From: Atrina japonica
Taxonomy: Eukaryota; Mollusca; Bivalvia; Pterioida; Pinnidae
Direction: 5' to 3'
NCBI GenBank assembly: GCA_030159075.1
Contig: BROG01000903.1
Location: forward strand, 124,001 to 188,000
DNA: 64,000 nt
The position numbers and the translations under genes are program-made. Under the pieces are notes generated by a model. It did not search any database. It had not been told where the DNA came from and worked only from the letters and a program-made list of their open reading frames with translations. Below, in pieces: positions 1-10,300 of this stretch. Every line of letters starts with the position of its first letter. The stretch's first letter is position 1.

Positions 1-217
1 CTGACAGCAGGTTGCTTTGCTGTCTTTTGGATGAGACACCAAAAGTCGAGGTCCTGTATCACAGTAGGTGTCGGCACGTTAAAGAACCCTCACTGCTCAA
101 TGACCGTAAGTGCCAAGTATAAATCAAAATTTGAAGCCCATCACCGACATTTGGTTACGTCTCCATATAAGTGAAAGATTATAGATTGGGACGTTCAACA
201 ACAACAAACAAACATTT
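1..217 (+). mobile_element. SINE-1 copy (tRNA-headed), cut by window edge
   Basis: This is the body and 3' end of the SINE-1 family seen complete at 51187-51474. The shared blocks include GGTGTCGGCACGTTAAAGAA and GGGACGTT followed by an ACAAACA-type tail. The tRNA-like head lies beyond the left edge, so its length and target duplication cannot be judged. It sits in, or downstream of, the YWTD gene on the opposite strand. Confidence 0.85.
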
Positions 218-409
218 TTGTTGTTCTTGTTGGTATGTCTATCAATACCGATCTGGTCCAATAAATCCAATGTTGCCGTAAACGAATCACAAGAAATAAT
301 CTAATCATGTATTGAAACTACTTGTACATTAAAAATAAATTATTACAATTTTCACCACGTGTTGATCCAAATCAGAAACAGTATTTATCAAAAAATATAT
401 AATGCGCAC

Positions 410-3355
410 CCTTGCTCTGGAAAACATGCTATTCCATTTAGCCCCTCAATATCTTCCGCCACTGTCTTTGTGTATAATTCCTTGTGAAGTAAAGACCTCA
501 TTAAGATTCTCCTTAAGCCTCGATCTGTCCAGTAAAAATTTCCATGCAAATAATCGATAGTTACCTGAAATATATACATGGTTGTTACGTCATTATGACT
601 GCAAAACACACCCTGGCCTACTTTTTAAAAAACATTTTTGACACAGGAAAAATGATACAGGTACATGCCACAAATACAGAACATGCAGACAATTGACGAT
701 AAATTTTGAAACATGATATTCTTTACAAATGATACAGGTACATGCCACAAATACAGAACATGATGATACAAATTATGTGTTATAAAAAACATATTTACTT
801 GGTACAAACACGCACATGCTACAACAAAAGCCTCCATTAACAGAGGATGAAAAATCCTCCATTGCACCTTATCCCACCTCGGAATTTTCAGAGGTCCATA
901 ATTGTCCAATATTCACCATGATTTGTATATTGTTTCCTGGACACCCTGAAGATTTATACTTTTTTTTCAAAAAAATAACAGATATTCATTTATCAACATA
1001 TGAGTTCACTTATTTCTACAGTATTTTGCCAAAAAAAAAAAAAAGAAAAAGAAATTATTTTCCATTATCCTAGTTTAAAGATCTAAACATAATTTTAATA
1101 GGCACATATAAATCCGTATGATTCTGAAAATTAGTTATCATCTATGGCAAGGTTCCTGTTACGCCAGGGTTTTATTTATTACCGAGTTGTGATGTGACGT
1201 TTTGTATATCTTTTATAACTTCTGAAATCTTTTATAAATTTCTGAAAATATTCCATTGAGTTCTGTCATCAAAGACTTGCATTACTTTATTTTGCGCTTG
1301 GTATTTGTGATATGCCTGTTATGGGCTAAACCTAGATTGAAAACGAGGTTAAAATCGCTGCTTATTATTACAGAAGAATTATGCAATCTATTTATGACAG
1401 CGCCGTGTCAGTATAAAGTAACAAGTGTATCACAGTTGGTACAAGATACGCCTCTTCAACATATTTCTAATTTTGCAAGGACAAGAATAAAGTTTTCAGG
1501 ACATATGTAAGAGTTGATTTTCTTTTGAAAATCTACGAAATTTCAACAAATTTAGAATTACTACTGACATCACATTTAGATAAACGAAATATACATGACG
1601 AAATTATATGTTAGAAATGCATGTACATTATTATCATGTCATCCACTGTGAAGTTGTTATTCAGGAATGTACGACCAACACGCCCGGACACTATATCGGT
1701 TAATTTGTATTTCTGAAGCTTTAATTGTTCGATGTGTATCGTTTCTTCCACACGCAAACAAACGAGAGAGATAGTGCAATTATCCACTAAAACTTAAGAG
1801 GTTTTTAAATTCTCCTGTAAATGATATTTCCACGGTTGATGCATCTTTTACAATAAATGATAAAAACACTGAAATGATATCTATCAACCATATAGTACTT
1901 AAAGGATGTCAGGCTGTAATATTATCAGAGATGTATAAAGCTTTATTCATCGCTAACATTACTTAACAATACCATTACGATGGATTGCCTTATTTGTGTT
2001 GTTTTCCTTGTTTTATTTGAATCGTTAAATATGTTTAAAGTCAAACCTGTTCTCAGCAGCCACTCAAGAGGATTTGAAATAGTGACTGCATAAGATAGGT
2101 GACCTTTGGTTCCAGGTTGACAAAATTCACAAGAACATTGGTGGCCCATTATGCAGTGTATAGCAATACGTATTATATTCATTTCGTGAATATACATTAT
2201 AACATTACGTGATAGTTTGATATCAAGGCGATCAGGTGTCAAAATCATGTACATTTCAGTGTTGTTCAGGTGCCTTGTTTACAAACTTTCTAAAAACAAT
2301 ATCATCAAACATCCACACAAAATGGCCAATGAGAACAATGTGACATATCTATTGGCCACATTTCACAGGTGGCTGTTGGTTTAGGTATGTTTATATAGTG
2401 AAATTGATTGGTAAATACAAACTGGATGTTGAAGACAAGTGGCTGCTAAACACAGGTGTCTGTAATCGCAGGTTTGACTGTATTTACAAATGTCCTACAT
2501 ACTGTATTCAACGCTTGTTTTCATTCTTGATATTGTCACACACACGCAAGTAAGTGTCCATGTGTTTTCGTGATTTCCCAAATTAAAGGGAATTAAAAAG
2601 TGTATGGGTATACATAGGTAATTTGGCACATATTTACAAACACAGCGAGTCGAAATTGAATCACAACAGGTGCTACAGACATATATTTATATTAGAATCA
2701 TCATAAGAAACCTTTGAAATATTATAAACATAATACCAAAGTCATAGCATTCCAGACGATCGATACCGTCGAGTAGACGCCATCAGTTGAGCTCCAGTTC
2801 AAAATACGTGTATATTTTCGAAAGAGACAGTGGTATCATACAAGGCCAAATAATAAATCAAGATGTATAGCCAAATCCGTCTAAGAGTAACCATAGTAAA
2901 CGATGATTATCTTAGCTTTTGGAGATTTTAAAATTTAAATAGTGTTGTCTGTGCGAAATATTACTTTAGTATAAGGTTATCAGCTGGTATCGAAATAAGA
3001 AACAACATATATTAGATTAATATGCTGCACATACCTGACTTGGACCTACAGAAAATTTTATCAGAACGGATGTCATCTTAGTTGGTTCTCTGCTTAGGTT
3101 TCCAGAATATTTCAGGTCTTTGATTGTCCTAGTATGGATATCCACGATGTAAAACTTTTCAGAGAACTGGTCGTAGTAAATTTCAGTGATATTGCTGGTT
3201 GTCACGGTCTCATCAACTCCAAATACTTGGTAACCGTCTTTAGCTTTAATGATATCGACTCTGTATATATTTCCATTCTGTACAGCAATAACGATGTCAA
3301 CTTGGCCACAAGTGATGACTTTTAAGTAAATAATGAAAACAGGAGAAATTATTTA

Positions 3356-3429
<74 letters not shown>

Positions 3430-3978
3430 ATATGGCAAAAATTCGACAAACTCAGACTTCTGGAAATCAAGAGGTGGGATCAGGTGCCATGGAGGCATGT
3501 TCATCGGTCACACCTGACGTGATTCCACTGTCTTATCCAAATGAAATAAGTGATGGACGAAATAAGTGATGAACGAATGCTGGTCACAATTGATACAGAC
3601 AAGTCTATTATACCCACCATAGAATTTGCGGAACGTTTACATCAAACGCGGTTTTCGATATCCCTTTGTCAATAATTTGTCAGTGAGAAGTTGACCTCTG
3701 TACATGAAATGTCCATATGTTTAACAAGGTTTGGCATATCGGGTTATTTGTAAAATATAAACCACATATGCAGATTGTGGGATATTACTTGTAAGATACT
3801 TGTGTCTATAGTAAGTAAAATGTCTATGTAGGAAGGGCGTGTGCTTGATTATATGTATCTTTAATTTCTAAATCGTTTGTATATATCGCATTGACATATA
3901 TATGAACATTTGTATACCTAAATGTCAAAATAAGGGTAACCTCTAGCTTTTACTGCTTTTGATTAAGCAATTTCTGAA

Positions 3979-4047
<69 letters not shown>

Positions 4048-4176
4048 GTTTTGTATGTGTGTCTTCTGTGCTTGGCTGTGTGCGTGAAAGCAAAACATTA
4101 AAATGTTATATTTACCTTTATAAGTCATAGCCAAATACATCGCAAGTGCTGTAGTTAGAATACGTCCCCACTCCAT
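410..4176 (-). CDS. YWTD (LDL-receptor class B) propeller protein, 5' part, runs off the left edge
   Basis: Three exons join in frame on the minus strand. Exon 1 (4176-4116) encodes a start plus hydrophobic leader with the core ILTTALAMYLAM, which looks like a signal peptide. It ends in a GTAAAT donor. Exon 2 (3318-3035, 284 nt) follows an AG acceptor, joins in phase 1 and ends in a GTATGT donor. It encodes beta-propeller-like sequence with ITEIYYDQFSEKFYIVDI. Exon 3 (564-410) follows TTTCAG, joins in phase 0 and contains YLHGNFYWTDRGLRRI, a clear YWTD blade motif, then LNGIACFPEQG. A GTGCGC donor suggests further exons beyond the window. YWTD repeats form six-bladed propellers in extracellular receptors and secreted proteins, so a role outside the cell or on its surface is expected, but the ligand is unknown. 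Intron 1 holds a (TG)n run, retroelement debris and a (TC)n run. Intron 2 holds a dispersed module and other repeats. The exon chain is my inference from splice signals and phases; the YWTD assignment is firm. Confidence 0.75.
830..960 (-). mobile_element. Retroelement 3'-tail fragment in intron 2 of the YWTD gene
   Basis: The minus-strand sequence reads like the repeated block seen better at 41960-42170 and 56050-56230. There it begins with TGGACAAACACGGACC followed by a run encoding RWDQV-like residues. In those places the block lies at the 3' side of reverse-transcriptase relics. This copy is short and diverged. The rest of intron 2 (about 960-2700) shows no recognisable gene. Confidence 0.5.
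2720..2900 (+). repeat. Dispersed module, long copy
   Basis: This is a long form of a repeat found at least six times in the window. It begins TATTATAAACATA, then AGACGATCG, then CATCAGTTGAGCTCC, and ends near CCGTCTAAGAGTAACCA. Closest relatives are the minus-strand copies at 40155-40327 and 39808-39977. A 62 bp version is inserted upstream of a TRIM gene at 7261-7322. No coding potential is visible. Confidence 0.7.
3366..3426. repeat. (TG)n microsatellite
   Basis: About 30 uninterrupted TG units lie in intron 1 of the YWTD gene. The Cys-Val reading frame across it is an artefact of the repeat. Confidence 0.98.
3430..3960 (-). mobile_element. Reverse-transcriptase element relic, 3' region
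   Basis: Plus-strand sequence here matches the order of blocks at 56050-57240 (the CGGAACGT block, CAATAATTTGTCAGT, ATGAAATGT.CATATG, then a degraded RT C-terminus). It is therefore a minus-strand fragment of the same retroelement family. It is heavily mutated and lies in intron 1 of the YWTD gene. Confidence 0.55.
3981..4043. repeat. (TC)n microsatellite
   Basis: An uninterrupted TC run of about 31 units near the exon 1 donor of the YWTD gene. Confidence 0.98.
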
Positions 4177-4199
4177 GTCGATATACCTTCAAAACTGAT

Positions 4200-4601
4200 C
4201 AGAGCTCCTATATTTGGAAATCACGTTATTCTTTGAATTCTTAAAACAGCTAAAATGGAAAATCCAAAAGGAATATTTATCATCTAAATATAATAACAAT
4301 AGATAGAAATCCGGAATAAACTATTTAAACAGCTATTTATACCTGGTTTATCTTACGTGTTTTTAAAAAAAGTTTAACACACACAGTAATTTATTTTATC
4401 CGTCTTATACACAGTGATGGTGGATGTTTACCTATCGCATTATGTATTAGACAGCTAAACAACTTCCTAGTTTTTAAACACCATTTCCTATCTTTAAAAA
4501 GTATCAGGTAAGTGGACATTAGTCTTTTACGTACATATTGCAGCAACATATTTTTATTTTATCATGAATATTAATATTTTGGTATCTGTTATTTATAATA
4601 T
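4200..4601. repeat. Upstream flank of the YWTD gene, copied in the central spacer
   Basis: This non-coding stretch contains CCTATATTTGGAAATCACGT, then AAGGAATATTTATCATCTAA, then AAAGTATCAGGTA.GTGGACATTAG. The same blocks occur in the same order and orientation at about 32830-33245. It lies immediately outside the left palindrome arm, whose visible boundary is set by the right window edge. It would be the promoter side of the YWTD gene; no core promoter element is convincing. Confidence 0.65.
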
Positions 4602-5152
4602 TTCAATACGAAGGGACACTCGAAAACTACAGCCATTACATTACAGAAATGAAGTGACACGTGAATCTCTTGTACAGTAAATATATGTTCAATTTTACAG
4701 TAAATGTTTAAAAAAAAAACAAAAAAAAACAATCTTATCCTCCGTAAGGACATAACTATAGCATAACTTTTGGTAACATTTACAAGTGCGTTGTGATCCT
4801 GGGGTTTGCTCAGTAGGTACTCGTGCGCCAGGCGTAGTTGTATTGCATCGGCTCTGTGTGCATTGCGCAGAACATTTGCTGGCTGTGTTAAATCGAGTAT
4901 TACCTCTGTGAAGTGAAGTCGCCTCGGCGTAGTGCATTGTTGGATTAGATCTACCTCGGCAGGGTACATCAGAGATGGCGCAGTATTAGCATTGGCGAAA
5001 TGCATTATTATATTATATTATATTATATTTGGGCAGCTAGTGACAAATACGTTTCTATGTAGTTTTGATCATTTACTAAATAAAATTTTATGTTTGTAAT
5101 TTTGTTATACATGTTTTGTCTGTTGATGTAGAATGAGACATAGATAATGCTG

Positions 5153-5290
5153 TTTAGTTTTATCATTGTTTTGATCCAAGGCAAGGCAGTTGTGTAGCCC
5201 ATTACAACGTAAAAGTTTTGAGCCAAGGCAAGGTAGTTGTGTAGACAGTTACAACGAAAAAGTTTGGCGTACATTGTGTAGCCAATCATC
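5153..5290. repeat. Minisatellite, about 61 bp unit, two copies (left arm)
   Basis: Two head-to-tail units contain CCAAGGCAAGG and TTACAACG. The mirrored right-arm locus at 62620-63355 has about twelve units of the same motif. Confidence 0.85.
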
Positions 5291-6302
5291 AATGTTGACT
5301 AGCTACATTTAGCGTGTTCAAATGACAGACGACGAGAGTGTAAACAAACGTTTTCGTATCGCCACGATTGACGATGATGGTGTCCAAACATTACTGAATG
5401 AGTAGGAATCTAAAAATACCACACATTTAGCCTCTTAAAACGTATTTTAGTTGTTCATCCCGAATAAGATCATAATATGTGGTAGATTTCCACATCGTAG
5501 ATCTACTGACATTTTCGAGATTTACACATTGGTTTCGAACTGATTAAATAAATGCCGTGTAATAAGATAATTAACGACCTCTTTTTCGGTTAATATATGG
5601 AGTTATCAACCTTTGACCACGGGGATATATCACTTTATTGGGTTGATAAAACTAATCATTGTATAAAATTATATCTCATGTTTGTTAAATTATTCCCGAT
5701 TGGATTAAAAACAGTCACATGACAAAAGATAATAAGGATTTTTTTGTCACCGAAACTCCACCTCCGGTAGAAATAACCCCAAGTTAATCACGTGACCGTG
5801 GTATAATTCATTCGCTGACATTGGTAACAAGGGATAATGGCAGGAAAATAACCCCATGCCGGCAAATCTCACGTGCATGTAAATCGAACAATTTTAACTT
5901 CAAGGGAAACATTCAGCCACTTAATATTTTATTTAAAACAACGAGTGAATGACCGGGCCATTTACGTAATAAAAAATATTCAATATGTAAAACTGCTGGT
6001 GAATGCTTTCGCCCTCTCCATAGGTTTGACCTCCTATGACTCATTAAGCTGATAAAATGTTGTGCTTGAATATATTAAATATTCTCGTTCAAATTTGGTT
6101 TTGCATTGTTTATTTCGGTATAATAAAACATTCATGGACCTTTGTGTCGGGATACATCCAAACTTGTCTCCCTGGGAAGGGTTATTTCCCTCGGGTTTTC
6201 ACTTCGGGACAATGACCTTCCCAGGGATACAATTCGGGATATGTACCCCCACAGAAGGCCAAAATTGTATATTATAACATGACTATCTTATCATCTACTT
6301 TC
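5291..6302. other. Intergenic, mirrored at about 61400-62620, no gene seen
   Basis: Unique-looking AT-rich DNA is shared by both arms. Short open frames here are not preserved on the other arm. In the right arm a SINE-1 copy (61684-61967) interrupts the corresponding position near 6045. Confidence 0.6.
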
Positions 6303-6316
6303 TAATTGGCTCGTTT

Positions 6317-6540
6317 GATTTTGATTTTTTGTTTTACCCCATACTCAACAATTTTTCAGTCATATGATGGCGTCCAGTTTTTTATTGGTGGAGGAGAAAC
6401 CCAGGTTACCCGGGTAAAGACCACCAACCTTCCGCAAGAAAACTGGCAAACTTGACCCTAGTAGGATACGAACCAGAGGTGAGAGGCCTTGTGATTTAAA
6501 GCACAATGCTCTATCCACTCGGCCACGGAGCCCCCTCCCG
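6317..6540 (-). mobile_element. SINE-2 copy (tRNA-Ser/Leu-type head) with 14 bp target duplication
   Basis: On the minus strand it starts GGCTCCGTGGCCGAGTGG, with an A-box-like TGGCCGAGTGG and the loop GCTTTAAATCAC. The B-box region is altered in this copy. It then carries the SINE-2 body with TTACCCGGGTAA and GACGCCATCATATGACTG and an AAATC-type tail. Flanking 14-mers TAATTGGCTCGTTT at 6303-6316 and 6541-6554 are identical. The same insertion is in the right arm at 61150-61391, so it predates separation of the arms. It resembles a SINE rather than a tRNA gene because the head is not followed by a normal tRNA end. Confidence 0.9.
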
Positions 6541-6620
6541 TAATTGGCTCGTTTCATACATTCTGTTCTCATTCAATCGTTATATAATAATGAATGTCGA
6601 TTGGCGATTGCTTTGTCAAC

Positions 6621-6623
<3 letters not shown>

Positions 6624-6652
<29 letters not shown>
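6624..6652. repeat. (CA)n microsatellite
   Basis: A short CA run mirrored by a TG run at about 61032-61062. Confidence 0.95.
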
Positions 6653-6654
<2 letters not shown>

Positions 6655-7039
6655 AAACATTTATCAACAACATTTAACAGTACCTCTTACCACTGTATTT
6701 TATTATTAGATATACATAACATCATGTTTGAATTACATATAATATACAAGAGTATCACAACTCCATATAGAGAGACAAATACACCTCACATATCCCTTCA
6801 CACATACGTGACCTCCTATCAAAACTGGTCTTTATAGGGAGGTGGTCTTTGTATAGAGGATGTTTTGAAGATACATGGAGTTATTGGGGACAGTGAAAAC
6901 GGTCTATGTGACTAGGTGGTCTTTATACACATGTGGTCGCTAAAGCAGGCTCTACTGTATTCATGGACTGAAAACCATTAATTAATATTAAATCAATCCA
7001 AACGTAAGGCAACATATTTTAAGCATACTATTTTGATAT

Positions 7040-7341
7040 CAGAATGGCAGAATTTGAACATCAGACCCCATCTGCATGTGGTTGTATACCGTAGAAGGGT
7101 CTTTACATAAAAAAAATCCCAGTTCAGAGACAACTGGGATCCAGCACTTCCGTTCACGTGTTTGCATGTTGCACATTCTCTCACAGAATAAGTATCTACA
7201 GTCGTTTTAGATATGTAGTCATTTTACTAATGTAGTGCTGTACATGTAAACCATATCAAATATTATAAACATACTACCAAAGTTATAATGCTCAAGACGA
7301 TCGTTTCTGTCAATTAGACTTCATCAAACTTATCTTTGCAG
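7040..7341 (+). promoter_or_regulatory. Conserved block upstream of TRIM A (left)
   Basis: This block recurs upstream of all four TRIM genes, in the same order. It contains an E-box CACGTG (7155-7160) directly followed by an octamer-like TTTGCATG, then TTCTCTCAC, then TTTTACTAATGTAGTG and TACATGTAAACCATATC. It ends in TTATCTTTGCAG, which looks like a splice acceptor for the coding exon. The block may hold the promoter or a 5' UTR exon plus intron end. Conservation across A and B, which have diverged strongly elsewhere, supports function; its role is inference. Confidence 0.45.
7261..7322 (+). mobile_element. 62 bp module inserted upstream of TRIM A (left arm only)
   Basis: In the right-arm gene the sequence reads CATATCAAACTTATC without interruption. 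Here a 62 bp segment separates two ATCAAA copies (7255-7260 and 7323-7328), giving a 6 bp target duplication. The insert carries TATTATAAACAT, CAAAGTTATAATGCTCAAG and ACGATCGTTTCTGTC, which mark the dispersed module also found at 2720, 31660, 39808, 40155 and 50588. It ends 19 bp before the putative splice acceptor. Confidence 0.75.
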
Positions 7342-7360
7342 ATGACCTTCAAAGAAAATC

Positions 7361-10300
7361 ATGGCATTCAGTGACAGGGACAAATCGTTCAAAACCAAAC
7401 AGAAAAATGTTTCTTTATGCGACATATGCACTCAGTTAATGGATGATCCAAGAGTCCTTCCATGTGGGCATTCATCCTGTAAAGCCTGCATCGACGCCTG
7501 GCATAGAACAAACAAGCATCCTGACGGTGATAATGCTTCAAGTTGTCCTTTTTGCAAACGACCATTTGTCTTAGACCTCAGAGGAGCAGATGGACTTCCA
7601 AAAAATTTTCAACTGAAGAATGCCATTGATCTGTTCCAAGCCGAAGCATCACGCACTGATATCCCGAAAAATGAATCATATACTTGTGGAAATTGTAGCA
7701 CAACAGCTGGAGAAATAAAACTTTGTGTAGAATGTGATCAAAATTTGTGTTTAAAATGTTCTGAAAAACATAAATCTAATAACCTTCTTCTAGAACCACA
7801 CGAAATCAAAAGTCTTAAATCAAGGAGAGAGTTTTGCAAAATCCACCCTTCCCAGAAACTTGAATTGTACTGTTCAGATCATGGTATTCCTATCTGTAAC
7901 AGTTGTGGTCTAACTGAACATAGGAATCATCATCTGACAAATATAAGTACGATAGGACAAGAATGCAGACAAGTTTTTGCTCAACTGGAAGACTATTGTA
8001 TCGAATCGTCGCAAAACTGTGGTACTAAACATGCAGAATTACAAGAGAAAAGAACATTACTGAAAGAAAATTACGATAAAGCAAGAGACAAAGCTGAAAA
8101 TTTCATAACTAAAGTAACGTCAATCCTTCGAGAAAAAACAAAGACAAAGCTAGTGGAATTAAAAGAAAATTATGAAAGCATCGAAGAGGAAATAAAATCA
8201 GAGACAAATAATAACTGTCGACGAAAAGAAAACCTGCAGAGCTTACGTGAGCTTGTCAAGAATCTACGGGCACATGGAAGTGATTTGGACATTGTTGAAT
8301 ATACTTCTTATGAACCTAAATTGTTGGAAATTGAAAATAGTTATGAGAGATCAGAAATGTTGGATTTTAATATTGAAATCAAACTCGATATATCTACTCT
8401 TTTGGACCAATTTATGCGTGACATAAAAAGATTGTTTCTAAACCCTGAATCGCCTATATATTCAAATTGCTGTTCTCCTCCCCTGCCGCCACGAAATACA
8501 AAGCAAAATAAATCAGAGATCATAGATCAAGACGTTACTGGATCAGACATTGATTGGAATGAAGAAAATTCAGAACGGGACGAATCTGCATTGAAATACC
8601 CGTGTATGGATGAACACGGTATCGAAAAATATATGCAAACTGAAGCAGCTAACACAGGTCACTACATCCATGAATCAAAAGAAAATATGTATGAACTACC
8701 TGTCGAGGAAACGACATTGAAATATTCATCTGCAGACAATCAAAACATGGAATATAATAACATATTTCATGCCCCATCATCCTTCATTGGCAATTCTCTT
8801 CCTCCCCCCATACCGCCAAGAAATATGATACAAAGTATTTCTAATCGCAGAAACCTATCTCAGCAAAATAACGATTCAGATATATTAAATGAAAATACTG
8901 ACGCGCTAGGAGCTGAAGCAGAAAACACCAGTGAGGGATTTGAAACATTCAATGACTGTGTAGATGATGGAGATTGTAAATTGAACGAAACTGAGCTGAA
9001 ATGCCCGTATACAGGCCAAGCAACGGAAGCATATGATGACACACTCCAGGAAGAGTCGACACGTAGTGAACCAAAAATCATTAATTGCAAAAAAACGTTG
9101 ATGTTTCAAGAAGAGTTGGATGTAACAGGTAACTATGTAAATCTCTTTCTTTATCATTCAACTAATTGTGCTAATCATGTCTGTAGTTGTTTAAATCTTT
9201 AAAATTTCGATTAATTATATGCATCCACTGAATATTCCTCATGAACATGTATATATCACATTCTATTGTCTTTGGTCATTCGTGTAATTTCATGTATATA
9301 ATTTTAAATTTTGATTTTTAATTGGAAGGTATCGCAATATCAGACGGTGGTAAAATATTCGTTGTCTGTTCCAACCAATCAACTGTGCCAGTTTTCAACA
9401 GTAACGGAATGCGTCTCAGTGAAATAAAATCAGATTCCATCAAGAATCCATTTGACATTACAATTGCACGTGATGGAAAACACAAGACAGCGGTATTCCT
9501 CACAGATGACGGTATGGTTACTTGATATATATTGTATAAAATATTATTACAAAATTGATGAGAAATTGATTAATAGATAGTGAATTTGTGGTTTAATGCC
9601 CCGTCAAGAATTTTCACCGATATGAAGACGTCGCCAAAGAAAGGTGAAATGTCACATTAATGAGTCTCGTTAATGAGTGATTCTTTTGACTCCTAACATG
9701 TACTCTATGTATGGTACGCCAAAATCACATTAATGAGTTAAACCTAGATTTTCACAATTAGTAAACCTATTTTTTTCTATTTGTAAGACATGTGATTATA
9801 ATTGTTTATTAGAAGAACTAGAGGTTTAATACGAATCCCGGTAACCATACACAGACATGCAGTTCACTTACAAAGGACGAAATCTTTCAAAATCATGTGT
9901 CAGTATTACAGCCATTTGATGTATCTACAACTGATACCGATTTACATTGGATACCTAAATTTCAAAATCTCATATAAACACAGGTATAGCAGGGTCCAGC
10001 AAATATCTAGCAACCTTTTATCTTTACTGTTTACCAAGATACTGACAGTCGTTAAGGAGAAACTACTTCGGCAATAATGTACAGGTGCTTTTTATTGCGA
10101 CTTTTCTACTCTTTACACAATTATTCCAAATTAAAAATTAAAGGAACGACTTTTTGGCATCATCGGCAACTTTTTTTTTCACTAAAGGTTAGGGTAATAT
10201 AAATATTTAGTCATTGGTTATAATGAAAATTATTTCGTCCAAAATCATGATTGTATACATAAATACATTGTAGTTGATGAAAAAGATGCTGGGATTTTAA

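Noticed and set aside
1943..2254. 103-codon open frame with several cysteines in intron 2 of the YWTD gene
   Set aside because: Exons 2 and 3 already join in phase without it, and no clear acceptor and donor pair or domain is visible.
4589..5005. 138-codon minus-strand open frame
   Set aside because: The mirrored sequence at 63597-64000 has a two-base insertion soon after the start that destroys the frame, and no family resemblance is seen.
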